From the NCBI RefSeq assembly GCF_042679605.1, contig NZ_JBHTMU010000010.1:50208-114207 (forward strand): 64,000 nt of DNA, read 5' to 3'. The first letter of the stretch is position 1. Each line of letters opens with the position of its first letter. Shown one piece after another: positions 8,703-16,839 of the stretch. The translations under genes were made by a program, and so were the position numbers. The notes under the pieces were generated by a model that saw nothing but the letters and a program-made list of their open reading frames with translations, did not search any database and was not told the DNA's origin. Source of the stretch: Litorisediminicola beolgyonensis (GTDB lineage Bacteria; Pseudomonadota; Alphaproteobacteria; Rhodobacterales; Rhodobacteraceae).

Positions 8703-9697
8703 GCGATGCGCAGCCCGTTGCCGTCGAAGCGGACGATCTTGTCCTCCTGCGGGGCCAGGCGGATAGTATCGCCCGCCTTGTAGGAGACCTCGCCCGGGGC
8801 GCGGATGGTGATCGTCTCCGCGAGACCGGTGTCGTGGACATGGAAGAACGTGTCGCTGCCCAGATGCTCGGAGACACCGACCCGGCCCTCCCAGGGGCCG
8901 TCGCCGACGGTGATGTGCTCGGGCCGGATGCCGATGGTCTGGGCCTCGTGCTTCTTGGCCTCGGCGCCCTCGATGAAGTTCATCTTTGGGCTGCCGATGA
9001 AGCCTGCAACAAACAGGTTGCGCGGGCTGTGATAAAGCTCGAGCGGGCTGCCCACCTGCTCGATATGGCCGGCACGCAGGACCACGATCTTGTCGGCCAT
9101 GGTCATCGCCTCGACCTGGTCGTGGGTCACGTAGATCATCGTCGTCTTCAGACGCTCGTGCAGCTCCGAGATCTCGAGCCGCATGCCGACGCGCAGCGCC
9201 GCGTCGAGGTTCGAGAGCGGCTCGTCGAAGAGGAACGCCGCCGGTTCCCGCACGATGGCGCGGCCGATCGCGACCCGCTGACGCTGGCCGCCTGAGAGCT
9301 GGCCGGGACGGCGGTCGAGATAGTCGGTGAGGTTCAGCACATCGGCGGCGCGCTCGACGCGCTTGTTGCGCTCCGCCTCGTCGAGACCCGCCATCTTGAG
9401 CGGGAACGCGATGTTCTTGCGCACGCTCATATGCGGATAGAGCGCGTAGGACTGGAACACCATCGCCAGGCCGCGCTTGGCGGGCGGCAGGTCGGTGGCG
9501 TCGGTGCCGTCGATCCGGATCTCACCCGAGCTGACATCCTCCAGCCCCGCGATCAGCCGCAGAAGCGTGGACTTGCCGCAGCCCGAGGGGCCGACGAAGA
9601 CAACGAACTCGCCATCCTCGATGGTCAGGTCCAGCGGCGGAATGACTTCGACATCGCCGAATTTCTTCTGAACCTTATCAAGCGTGATACGTCCCAT
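8699..9697 (-). CDS. smoK: Polyol ABC transporter ATP-binding protein
   Basis: 332 residues, a MalK/UgpC-type ATPase. Walker A (GPSGCGKST), Q-loop (VFQSYALYPHM), signature LSGGQRQR, Walker B (FLFDEP) and H-loop (YVTHDQ) are all intact. The C-terminal third is the OB-fold/TOBE regulatory domain. The ATG at 9697 follows AGGAGA by 7 nt; a longer open frame upstream is out of frame with smoG and not real. It powers import of sorbitol/mannitol through SmoF and SmoG at the cytoplasmic membrane. There are 11 nt to smoG upstream and a 4-nt overlap with smoS downstream. Confidence 0.95.
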   Translation of the reverse strand: MGRITLDKVQKKFGDVEVIPPLDLTIEDGEFVVFVGPSGCGKSTLLRLIAGLEDVSSGEIRIDGTDATDLPPAKRGLAMVFQSYALYPHMSVRKNIAFPLKMAGLDEAERNKRVERAADVLNLTDYLDRRPGQLSGGQRQRVAIGRAIVREPAAFLFDEPLSNLDAALRVGMRLEISELHERLKTTMIYVTHDQVEAMTMADKIVVLRAGHIEQVGSPLELYHSPRNLFVAGFIGSPKMNFIEGAEAKKHEAQTIGIRPEHITVGDGPWEGRVGVSEHLGSDTFFHVHDTGLAETITIRAPGEVSYKAGDTIRLAPQEDKIVRFDGNGLRIA

Positions 9698-9708
9698 CGA
9701 AGGTCTCC

Positions 9709-10539
9709 TTATTTCACTGCGCCGAAGGTCAAGCCGCGGACAAGCTGCTTCTGCGAGAACCAGCCCATGATGAGGATAGGTGCGATCGCCATTGTGGAGG
9801 CGGCCGACAGCTTGGCGTAGAACAGGCCTTCGGGGCTCGAGTAGCTCGCGATGAAGGCCGTGAGGGGCGCCGCTTTCGCGGCGGTCAGGTTGAGCGTCCA
9901 GAACGCCTCGTTCCAGGCGAGGATCACGTTCAGAAGGACCGTCGAGGCGATGCCGGGGATCGCCATCGGCGTGAGCACGTAGAGGATCTCTTCCTTCAGC
10001 GTCGCCCCGTCCATCCGCGCGGCTTCGAGGATCTCGCCCGGGATTTCGCGGAAATAGGTGTAGAGCATCCAGACGATGATCGGCAGGTTCACCAGCATCA
10101 GCACGATGGTCAGGCCGAACCGGGTGTCGAGGAGGCCGAGATTGATGAAGATCAGGTACATCGGGTAGAGCACGCCGACCGCGGGAAGCATCTTGGTGGA
10201 GAGCATCCACAGAAGGATGTCCTTGGTCCGCTTCGAGGGCACGAAGGCCATCGACCAGGCCGCGGGCACCGCGATGATGATGCCGAGGATCGTGGAGCCA
10301 CCGGCGATGATGATCGAGTTCCACAGGAAGCGCATGTAGTTCGAGCGCTCCTGCACGACCGAGTAGTTCTCGAGCGTCCAGTCGAAGAACAGGAAGACCG
10401 GCGGGTCCGAGATCGCCTGCGCTTCGGTCTTGAAGCTCGTCAGCACGGTCCAGAGGATCGGGAAGAAGATCAGGAGACCGACGGACCAGGCGGCGATGGT
10501 GGTGAGCGCCTTGCGGCGGGTGGTGACGGCACGGGCCAT
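9709..10539 (-). CDS. smoG: Polyol ABC transporter permease
   Basis: 276 residues with about six membrane segments, the first at about residues 12-35. The EAA loop that contacts the ATPase is visible (EAARMDGATLKEEILYVLTPM region, about residues 172-192). It belongs to the MalG-type carbohydrate permeases and pairs with SmoF to form the channel. It lies 13 nt after smoF and 11 nt before smoK on the same strand. Substrate assignment to sorbitol/mannitol comes from the two polyol dehydrogenases in the operon and the known Rhodobacter smo cluster. Confidence 0.93.
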   Translation of the reverse strand: MARAVTTRRKALTTIAAWSVGLLIFFPILWTVLTSFKTEAQAISDPPVFLFFDWTLENYSVVQERSNYMRFLWNSIIIAGGSTILGIIIAVPAAWSMAFVPSKRTKDILLWMLSTKMLPAVGVLYPMYLIFINLGLLDTRFGLTIVLMLVNLPIIVWMLYTYFREIPGEILEAARMDGATLKEEILYVLTPMAIPGIASTVLLNVILAWNEAFWTLNLTAAKAAPLTAFIASYSSPEGLFYAKLSAASTMAIAPILIMGWFSQKQLVRGLTFGAVK

Positions 10540-10552
10540 GTCTATCTCCTCC

Positions 10553-11419
10553 TCAGGCGTCGAGGTTCTTGCCGACGATCCGCATCAAGAAGATCGCGAC
10601 GATGTTGGCGAGGATGACGGCGTAGATGCCCCCGGCGGATCCCAGGCCGACGTTCTGACTTTCGAGAACGCGCTGGTAGATGAGGTAGGTCAGCGTTCGC
10701 GTGCCGAACGAGCCCTGCGTGGTGACGAAGATCTCCGCGAAGATCGACAGAAGAAAGATCGTCTGGATCAGCAGCACGACGGTGATCGCGCGGCTCAGGT
10801 GCGGCAGGATGATGTAGCCGAAGCGCGACAGCGCCGAGGCGCCGTCCATCTCGGCCGCCTCGAGCTGCTCGCTGTCGAGCGACTGGATCGCGGTCAGAAG
10901 GATGAGCGTCGCGAAGGGCAGCCATTGCCAGGACACGATCAGCACGATCGAGAAGAGAGAGGCCTCGGAGAGCCATGAGACCGGCTCGGCCCCGAAAAAT
11001 TTCCAAAGATGCGCGAAAAGACCGTTCACGGGGTCCATGAACATGTTCTTCCAGACCAGCGCCGACACGGTGGGCATCACGAAGAAGGGCGCGATCACGA
11101 GGATCCGGACGACCCCCTGCCCCCAGAACGGCTGGTCGAGGAGCAGCGACAGGAGCACACCGAAAATGATGGTGATGAAGAGCACACCGCCCACGATCAC
11201 CAGCGTCGCCTGGACGCTGGGCCAGAAAGCCGATGAGGTGACGAAGCGGACGTAATTCTCGAACCCGACGCCGCCCAGATCGCCGCCTCGCAGCGGCAGG
11301 TACTGCCGGAACGAGAACCAGAGCGTCATCGTCAGCGGCACGAGCATCCAGCCGAGCAGCAAAATGACGGCGGGTGCCATCATGATGCGGGCGGCGGATC
11401 GGGAATGCTGGGTGGCCAT
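10553..11419 (-). CDS. smoF: Polyol ABC transporter permease
   Basis: 288 residues, a MalF-type permease with about six membrane helices (first at about residues 13-36) and an EAA loop (EAAEMDGASALSRFGYIILP). The start ATG at 11419 has a strong GGAGGAGGAGA site. It partners SmoG; the two permeases are 13 nt apart. A 122-nt gap with a strong hairpin (11504-11533) separates it from the binding-protein gene smoE, which probably lowers its expression relative to smoE. Confidence 0.93.
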   Translation of the reverse strand: MATQHSRSAARIMMAPAVILLLGWMLVPLTMTLWFSFRQYLPLRGGDLGGVGFENYVRFVTSSAFWPSVQATLVIVGGVLFITIIFGVLLSLLLDQPFWGQGVVRILVIAPFFVMPTVSALVWKNMFMDPVNGLFAHLWKFFGAEPVSWLSEASLFSIVLIVSWQWLPFATLILLTAIQSLDSEQLEAAEMDGASALSRFGYIILPHLSRAITVVLLIQTIFLLSIFAEIFVTTQGSFGTRTLTYLIYQRVLESQNVGLGSAGGIYAVILANIVAIFLMRIVGKNLDA

Positions 11420-11503
11420 GGGTGTCTCCTCCTCCGTTCGGCGCCCTCGCTGTCGAGGCGCACGCGCAGGTCAGCCCTGATCGGTCAAATCGGGATAACC
11501 AAG

Positions 11504-11533
11504 ATCCGGGGGACGGTGTCCCGCCCCCCGGAT
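11504..11533 (-). promoter_or_regulatory. Intercistronic hairpin between smoE and smoF
   Basis: Read on the reverse strand, an ATCCGGGGGGCGG arm pairs with CCGTCCCCCGGAT through 13 pairs (one G-U) around a GACA tetraloop. It starts 9 nt after the smoE stop and is not followed by a T run, so it is better explained as a partial terminator or mRNA-stabilising hairpin than a full terminator. Such elements commonly give the binding protein higher expression than the permeases. Confidence 0.7.
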
Positions 11534-11541
11534 GAAGTGGC

Positions 11542-12855
11542 TCAGTAGCCGGCCGCTTCCATTTCGTCGGCGACCATCGTCTGGGCCTTGGACAGCGCCT
11601 CCTCCGGCGACTGCTGGCCCGCGACCATGGCGGAGAACTCCTGGCCCGCGGAGGTGCCGATACCCGCCCATTCCGGGATCGCGACATACTGGATGCCGAC
11701 ATAGGGCACCGCCTCGACGGTCGGGTTGTTCGGGTCCGCGGCGTTGATCGAGCGCAGGGTCATGTCCGCGAAGGGCACTTCCTTGTAGTTCTCGTTCTCA
11801 TAGAGCGAGGTGCGGCTGCCCGGAGGCACGTTCGCCCAGCCCTCTTTCTCGGCCACGAGCGCGAGATACTCCTTGGAGGTCGCCCAGTTGATGAACTCCT
11901 TGGCGGCCTCTTCCTGCTGGGTGCCGGCGGGGATCGCCAGGGCCCAGGCCCAGAGCCAGTTCGCGCGCTTCTCGACACCTTCCTTGTTCGGCGCGAGCGC
12001 GAAGCCGACGCTGTCGGCCACGGTCGAGTCGCTGGGGTTGGTCACGAAGGACGCAGCCACGGTGGCGTCGATCCACATGCCGCACTTGCCCTGCTGGAAC
12101 AGCGCGAGGTTCTCGTTGAAGCCGTTGGTCGAGGCGCCCGGAGGGCCGTAGTTCTCGAGCAGGCTGTTGTAGAAGTTGACCGCTTCCGACCAGGCTTCGC
12201 TGTCGAGCTGCGGCGTCCAGTTCTCATCGAACCAGCGTGCGCCGAAGGAGTTGGCGACGGTGGTGATGAACGCCATGTTCTCACCCCAGCCGGCCTTGCC
12301 GCGCAGGCAGACGCCGTAGATCTCGTTGTCCTTGTCGGTCATCGCCTCGGCGGCGGCTTCGATGTCGGACCAGGTCGGCTCTTCCGGCATTTCCATGCCA
12401 GCGGCTTCCAACAGGTCGGTGCGATACATCACCATCGAGCTCTCGCCGTAGAACGGTGCCGCGTAGAGCGTGCCGTCATGGCTGAGACCTGCGCGCATGG
12501 CGGGCAGGATGTCGTCGGCATCGTAGCTCTCGGGCAGGTCGTCGAGCGCGACGAGCCAGTCCTGAGCGGCCCAAATCGGCGTCTCATACATGCCGATGGT
12601 CATGATGTCGAACTGGCCGCCCTGTGCGGCGATATCCTGGGTGACGCGCTGACGCAGCACGTTCTCCTCAAGCGTGACCCATTCGACGGTGTGGCCGGTC
12701 TTTTCGGTGAAATCGTCGGTCAGGCCCTGCATGCGGATCATGTCGCCGTTGTTCACGGTGGCGATGGTCAGCTCTGCGGCGGCGGCGGCAGTGCCGAGAC
12801 CGAAGACCAGACCGAGGCATGCGGCCGACCCCATAAGGGTGCGCGTGGACGTCAT
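11542..12855 (-). CDS. smoE: Periplasmic polyol-binding protein of ABC transporter
   Basis: 437 residues. A cleavable signal peptide is visible (basic TSTR start, hydrophobic core to about residue 22, AAAAE cleavage region). The mature part is a cluster-B/MalE-type extracellular solute-binding protein. It delivers sorbitol/mannitol to SmoFG. The ATG at 12855 follows GGGAGG. It is the first structural gene of the operon; its promoter region (12856-12965) carries the palindromic operator at 12926, directly downstream of the LacI-type regulator gene. Confidence 0.93.
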   Translation of the reverse strand: MTSTRTLMGSAACLGLVFGLGTAAAAAELTIATVNNGDMIRMQGLTDDFTEKTGHTVEWVTLEENVLRQRVTQDIAAQGGQFDIMTIGMYETPIWAAQDWLVALDDLPESYDADDILPAMRAGLSHDGTLYAAPFYGESSMVMYRTDLLEAAGMEMPEEPTWSDIEAAAEAMTDKDNEIYGVCLRGKAGWGENMAFITTVANSFGARWFDENWTPQLDSEAWSEAVNFYNSLLENYGPPGASTNGFNENLALFQQGKCGMWIDATVAASFVTNPSDSTVADSVGFALAPNKEGVEKRANWLWAWALAIPAGTQQEEAAKEFINWATSKEYLALVAEKEGWANVPPGSRTSLYENENYKEVPFADMTLRSINAADPNNPTVEAVPYVGIQYVAIPEWAGIGTSAGQEFSAMVAGQQSPEEALSKAQTMVADEMEAAGY

Positions 12856-12925
12856 AGGTTCCTCCCGTTTTTGCGTTTACGCGTGTCAAAACTAGGGCGA
12901 AACAGGGCACACGTCAACGAAAATT

Positions 12926-12937
12926 GTTTCCGGAAAC
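12926..12937. promoter_or_regulatory. Candidate LacI-family operator before smoE
   Basis: GTTTCCGGAAAC is a perfect 12-bp palindrome with a central CG, the usual architecture of LacI/PurR-family operators. It lies 70 bp upstream of the smoE start. The half-site ATTGTTTCC recurs at 12954-12962, and its inverted form GGAAACAAT occurs at 12999-13007 inside the end of the regulator gene, so several operator-like elements cluster within 85 bp. Confidence 0.6.
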
Positions 12938-12965
12938 CTCTCTGCGGCGCAGCATTGTTTCCACC

Positions 12966-14036
12966 TCAGGCCGATTCACGAATTTTTAGCGTCCCAGGAA
13001 ACAATTCCACCGAGTGGTCGAACTCGGATTTTTGCCCCGCGATCTTGGCGATCACCCGGTCCACCGCGGCCCGCCCGATGGCGTCGAGATCCTGCGCGAC
13101 GGTGGTCAGCGCGGGCACCGTGAAGGGGCAGAGCGGATAGTCGTCATGCCCCGCGATCCGCAAGCCTCCCCGCCTCTGGCTGCCCGGCGACAGCCCGTGT
13201 CGCGCGGCGGCGCGCAAGGCCCCGATGGCGACCCGGTCATTGGCGCAGAGGATCGAGCTTTCGGTGAAATCGCCCCGGGCGAAAAAGGCGCTGAGCGCCG
13301 CCTCGCCATGCGCCTCGTAGTGCCAGCCCTCGGCGATCAGCTCGGTCCCGATGATGCGCGGCTCGAGCCCCTTCTCGGCCATCGCCTCGAGGTAAATCTG
13401 CTCGTGCTGGAAGGCGTTGAAGTTCACGCGGGGCATGGCCAGGAAGACCGGAGGCTCCCCCACGCGGGTCAGGTAATTCAGGATAAGACGCATGCTTTCG
13501 GCATGGGCGGTCCCGACATAATCCACGTGCATCAATGGCTTAGGTCGCGTGTCAACCAAGACGTAAGGCAGCCGTCGATCCAGCCGCTCCTGCGCCTCGG
13601 TATTGGTCTGATTGCCGAGAGGCGCCACGATCGCGCCGTCCACATTCATCGACATGAAGGTTTCGACCGCCCGTGCCTCGACCCTCGGATCGGCGTGGGA
13701 GCACTGGGTGATGACGGTGAACCCGGCCTCCATCGCGGCGGTCTCGATGCCCTGCATGAGCTTGGTGAAAAAGAGGTCGTTGAGGTAGGGAATGATCACG
13801 CCGATCATGCCCGTGGACTTCCGGTTCAGACGCGTGGCGAAGAAGTTCGGGACATACTCGACGCGCTCCAGCCCGCGCTCGATCCGCTCGACCGACGACC
13901 GGCTGACCTTGGCCGGATCCTGGAAGTAGCGCGACAGCGTCGGACGCGACACGCCGATCTCGGCGGAGAGCTGCTCCATCGTGTGGATGCGCGGCTTGCG
14001 CTCGGCGCCCCCCGCATCCTTTCCCATTCCGACCAC
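12966..14036 (-). CDS. LacI-family transcriptional regulator of the polyol operon
   Basis: 356 residues: N-terminal LacI HTH (TMEQLSAEIGVSRPTLSRYFQ, about residues 19-39), hinge helix region, and a periplasmic-binding-protein-like effector domain. I chose the GTG at 14036 because GGAGG sits 5 nt before it; the in-frame ATG at 14027 is 14 nt from that site. It lies immediately upstream of, and on the same strand as, smoE, and the GTTTCCGGAAAC palindrome in the gap is the likely operator. It probably responds to sorbitol or mannitol, by inference from the operon. Confidence 0.9.
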   Translation of the reverse strand: MVGMGKDAGGAERKPRIHTMEQLSAEIGVSRPTLSRYFQDPAKVSRSSVERIERGLERVEYVPNFFATRLNRKSTGMIGVIIPYLNDLFFTKLMQGIETAAMEAGFTVITQCSHADPRVEARAVETFMSMNVDGAIVAPLGNQTNTEAQERLDRRLPYVLVDTRPKPLMHVDYVGTAHAESMRLILNYLTRVGEPPVFLAMPRVNFNAFQHEQIYLEAMAEKGLEPRIIGTELIAEGWHYEAHGEAALSAFFARGDFTESSILCANDRVAIGALRAAARHGLSPGSQRRGGLRIAGHDDYPLCPFTVPALTTVAQDLDAIGRAAVDRVIAKIAGQKSEFDHSVELFPGTLKIRESA

Positions 14037-14053
14037 ACGCGCCTCCCAGTAAA

Positions 14054-14067
14054 TTTACAGATGTAAA
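14054..14067. promoter_or_regulatory. Palindrome upstream of the LacI-type regulator
   Basis: TTTACAGATGTAAA has perfect 6-bp arms around GA, 17 bp before the regulator's GTG start. The half GATGTAAAA recurs 24 bp further up (14084-14092). This could be an autoregulatory operator or a site for another factor; it does not match the GTTTCC site before smoE. Confidence 0.4.
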
Positions 14068-14349
14068 ACTTTTGTCGCGAGCGGATGTAAAAATCAAGCC
14101 CCAAGTCCTTGGACCTCCCGGCTTGCGCCTCCCGGGGCGCCTCCGCCCCCTGCCCCGCGCGCACGGTCGACACACGCCATCTTCAGACCTGACCGCTAAT
14201 GTCGTAGCACCAGTCGCGGATCAGAGAGCGGTCTCGCAGCCCGGAGCGGCGTTCGGCCCTTGCCAAGGCGGCCGATCCAGTCTATCGCGCGGGCTTCGTG
14301 ACGGGGTGACAGCCTTGGAGGCACCCCACCCAGCTAATGGAGACTTAAA
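14068..14349. other. Intergenic region upstream of rplY
   Basis: About 280 bp between the divergent lacI-type gene and rplY. I see no convincing coding frame. The last 60 nt before rplY read like a leader with a GGAG site at 14339-14342, 7 nt before the start codon. A promoter for rplY must lie here but no clear -35/-10 pair could be assigned. Confidence 0.5.
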
Positions 14350-15018
14350 ATGGCTGAAGAAATTCCTGATCTTCACGCCCAGGAACGGACGGGGACAGGC
14401 AAGGGCGCCGCTCGTCAAGCCCGTCGTGACGGCATGGTTCCTGGCATCGTATTCGGCGGCGACGCCGACCCGCTTCCCATCCAGATCCCGTTCAACGAGC
14501 TTCTGAAGAAGCTCAAGGCCGGACGCTTCAAGTCGACCCTCTTCAACATGAAGGTCGACGGCCAGGACGACGTGCGCGTGATCTGCCGCGACGTGCAGCG
14601 CGACATCGTCAAGGACCTGCCCACGCATGTCGATTTCATGCGCCTGCGCCGGACCTCGAAGATCAACCTCTTCATCCCCGTCGAGTTCGTCGGCGAAGAG
14701 ACCTCGCCCGGCATCCAGAAGGGTGGCGTGCTCACCGTGATCCGTCCGGAGATCGAGCTGATCGTGACCGCGGGTGACATCCCCGAGAAGGTCACCGTCG
14801 ACATCTCCGCGCTCGAGATCGGCGACAACATCTCGATCAGTCAGGTGACGCTGCCCGAAGGCGCGAAGCCGACGATCGACCGCGACTTCGCGATCTGCAA
14901 CGTCTCTGCTCCGTCCGGCCTTCTGGCCGCCGGCGACGAGGACGAAGAGCCCGCCGAGACCGAGGTCATCGAACAGACCGACGAGACCGTCGAGGCAGAG
15001 CCCGAAGAGGGCAACTGA
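14350..15018 (+). CDS. rplY: Ribosomal protein bL25 (Ctc form)
   Basis: 222 residues: an N-terminal L25 domain (about 1-95) that binds 5S rRNA, a C-terminal TL5/CTC beta domain (about 100-190), and a highly acidic tail rich in Glu. This is the long Ctc form common in alphaproteobacteria rather than the short E. coli form. It forms part of the large-subunit central protuberance. The start ATG at 14350 is preceded by GGAG. It is followed by a terminator and then pth, the usual rplY-pth pair. Confidence 0.96.
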   Translation: MAEEIPDLHAQERTGTGKGAARQARRDGMVPGIVFGGDADPLPIQIPFNELLKKLKAGRFKSTLFNMKVDGQDDVRVICRDVQRDIVKDLPTHVDFMRLRRTSKINLFIPVEFVGEETSPGIQKGGVLTVIRPEIELIVTAGDIPEKVTVDISALEIGDNISISQVTLPEGAKPTIDRDFAICNVSAPSGLLAAGDEDEEPAETEVIEQTDETVEAEPEEGN

Positions 15019-15046
15019 TCCCGGCATCCCGGTTCAGGGAAACGCG

Positions 15047-15077
15047 ACGGCCCCGCCCCATCGGCGGGGCCGTTTGC
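15047..15077 (+). terminator. Hairpin terminator after rplY
   Basis: An 11-bp GC-rich stem (15047-15057 with 15063-15073) with a 5-nt loop is followed by a short T-containing tail (TTTGCGTT). It begins 28 nt after the rplY stop and 50 nt before pth, so it may attenuate rather than block read-through. Confidence 0.75.
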
Positions 15078-15127
15078 GTTGGCGCTCAGGCTCGCCTATC
15101 TCTGGGCGGAACGACAGGGAGCGGGAC

Positions 15128-15820
15128 ATGAAACTCTTCGTGGGGCTGGGCAATCCCGGGCGCGACTATGCCGGACATCGCCACAATATCGGCTTCATGG
15201 CGCTCGACCGGATCGCCGAGGATCACGGGCTCGGGCCCTGGAAGAGCCGGTTTCAAGGTCAGGTGGCCGAGGGGCGTCTGGGCTCGGAGAAGGTGCTGCT
15301 CCTGAAGCCCGCGACCTACATGAACCGCTCCGGCCAGGCGGTCGGCGAGGCCGCGCGCTTCTTCAAGATCGACACGCCCGATATCTGCGTCTTCCATGAC
15401 GAGCTCGACCTCGCGCCGGGGCGGCTCAAGGTGAAATCCGGCGGCGGGCATGCGGGCCATAACGGGCTCCGGTCGCTGCACGCGCATGTGGGCGACAGCT
15501 ATCAGCGCGTGCGCATGGGGATCGGGCATCCCGGGCGCAAGGAACTGGTCTCGGGCTACGTGCTGCACGATTTCGCCAAGGCGGAGCAGGAGTGGCTCGA
15601 CGACCTGCTCCGCGGCATCTCGGACGGGGCCCCGGCGCTGGCCGAGGGCGATGCGGCGGGGTTCATGAACAAGGTGGCGCTCCGGGTCAGCCCGCCCCGG
15701 AACGAGGGGCGCGGCAAGGCGACCGAGGCGCCTCAGGCGGCGCGGGAGCCCGCGGCGGAGAGCCCTTCGGCAGAGGACACGCGCTCGCCCCTCCAGAAAC
15801 TTGCGGATCGGTTTCGGTGA
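15128..15820 (+). CDS. pth: Peptidyl-tRNA hydrolase
   Basis: 230 residues. Conserved elements are FVGLGNPG at the N-terminus, HNIGF with the catalytic His, and the DELD segment with the catalytic Asp. The enzyme frees tRNA from peptidyl-tRNAs dropped by ribosomes. About 40 extra residues at the C-terminus (Ala/Glu/Pro-rich, ending in LQKLADRFR) go beyond the E. coli length. The ATG at 15128 was chosen over an upstream in-frame start at 15074 because MKLFVGLGNPG is the family N-terminus. Its stop overlaps the next start by one base (TGATG). Confidence 0.96.
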   Translation: MKLFVGLGNPGRDYAGHRHNIGFMALDRIAEDHGLGPWKSRFQGQVAEGRLGSEKVLLLKPATYMNRSGQAVGEAARFFKIDTPDICVFHDELDLAPGRLKVKSGGGHAGHNGLRSLHAHVGDSYQRVRMGIGHPGRKELVSGYVLHDFAKAEQEWLDDLLRGISDGAPALAEGDAAGFMNKVALRVSPPRNEGRGKATEAPQAAREPAAESPSAEDTRSPLQKLADRFR

Positions 15821-16188
15821 TGGAAAAAGACCCTGAGATCAACGTGTTCGGGGGCGACCTGAAACCGTGCTCCTCCGATCCCCTGACTGGGTTTTTCCGG
15901 GACGGGCATTGCAATACCTGCGCGGCGGATCAGGGCAGCCACACGGTCTGCGCGGTGATGACGGCGGAGTTCCTGGCCTATTCGAAATATGTCGGAAACG
16001 ACCTCTCCACGCCCCGGCCCGAGTTCCGCTTTCCCGGACTAAGACCCGGAGATCGTTGGTGTCTTTGCGCGGCGCGCTTCCTGCAGGCGCAGGATGAGGG
16101 CTGCGCGCCGAAGGTCGATCTGGAGGCCACGCATATCCGCGCGCTGGACATCGTGCCGCTGCATATCCTCGAGGCGCACGCGATCTGA
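15820..16188 (+). CDS. DUF2237 family protein
   Basis: 122 residues. The sequence matches the DUF2237 pattern throughout: NVFGGDLKPCSSDPLTGFFRDG, CNTCAADQGSHTVCAVMT, GNDLSTPRPEFRFPGL and GDRWCLCAARF. Several cysteines are conserved, suggesting metal binding or redox chemistry, but no function is established that I know of. The start overlaps the pth stop by one base, so it is co-translated with pth. A longer open frame beginning at 15592 overlaps pth and is not real. It is followed by a cluster of palindromes. Confidence 0.85.
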   Translation: MEKDPEINVFGGDLKPCSSDPLTGFFRDGHCNTCAADQGSHTVCAVMTAEFLAYSKYVGNDLSTPRPEFRFPGLRPGDRWCLCAARFLQAQDEGCAPKVDLEATHIRALDIVPLHILEAHAI

Positions 16189-16190
16189 AA

Positions 16191-16283
16191 CTTGCCCATG
16201 GGCAAGAAGAAGGTACAAACCCGTCAATTCGACCCCCTGTTTTGTACGCGGTCTGCGGTTTTCCGGCGTGATTTGTACAAATC
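16191..16283. repeat. Cluster of palindromes in a convergent gap
   Basis: CTTGCCCATGGGCAAG (16191-16206) is a perfect 16-bp palindrome 2 nt after the DUF2237 stop. It is followed by GTACAAA (16213-16219), its inverse TTTGTAC (16241-16247), and the perfect 14-bp palindrome GATTTGTACAAATC (16270-16283). The region lies between two convergent gene ends, so terminator or nucleoid-protein roles are as likely as operators. Confidence 0.5.
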
Positions 16284-16308
16284 CCGGATCGGCCCCAGGC
16301 GGACCGGA

Positions 16309-16821
16309 TCAGGCCGCGTCGTCGCGCGCCGGTGAGGTCAGCGGGCCGTCCATCAGGGCGTCTATGAAGAGCGACAGAAGCTGCGGGCGACCCGTCACGC
16401 CGGCCTTGCGATAGATCGCGTTGGTCTGCGCCTTGACCGTTCCTTCCGAGGTTTGGCGCAGCGTCGCGATCTCGGCGGTCGAGAGCCCCTTGATGCAGAA
16501 GAGCGCGACGTCGCGCTCGGCGGGCGTCAGGCCCCATTCGTCGAATCGGTCCTCGATCAGCTCGCCGAAAGCGCCGGAGGCGAGCCGCAGGCTCTCCTCG
16601 GCGCGGTGGCGGGCGCGCAGGCTCCAGGCCAGAAGGAGCGCCGTGGCGATCACGCCGAGGATGAGGCCGAGCGCGGCGCCGATCTCGATCATCTCGTACA
16701 GCGCCCAGGAAATCGGTTCGGCCCGGAGGCCGAGGAGGCTCGACAGGAACTCCCACAGGAAGAAGGTCGCGCAGGCGATCTGCAGCGCCAGAAGCAGGGA
16801 GAAGCCGAGCCAGACCTTCAC
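16309..16821 (-). CDS. Membrane-anchored LuxR-type regulator
   Basis: 170 residues with two predicted membrane helices (about residues 4-27 and 44-66) joined by a short loop of about 17 residues, then a cytoplasmic LuxR/FixJ-type HTH at about 96-160 (LTPAERDVALFCIKGLSTAEIATL, TVKAQTNAIYRKAG). There is no receiver or autoinducer domain, so any sensing would use the membrane part or a partner. The start is a GTG at 16821. It is the last gene of a reverse-strand unit, 18 nt after a secreted PepSY protein, and probably senses or controls those proteins; this is inference. Confidence 0.8.
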   Translation of the reverse strand: MKVWLGFSLLLALQIACATFFLWEFLSSLLGLRAEPISWALYEMIEIGAALGLILGVIATALLLAWSLRARHRAEESLRLASGAFGELIEDRFDEWGLTPAERDVALFCIKGLSTAEIATLRQTSEGTVKAQTNAIYRKAGVTGRPQLLSLFIDALMDGPLTSPARDDAA

Positions 16822-16839
16822 AGGCCGGGATCCGAGGGG

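Noticed and set aside
16270..16283. GATTTGTACAAATC as a phage attachment core
   Set aside because: Although it resembles lambda-type core sequences, there is no integrase gene or second copy flanking an insert here.
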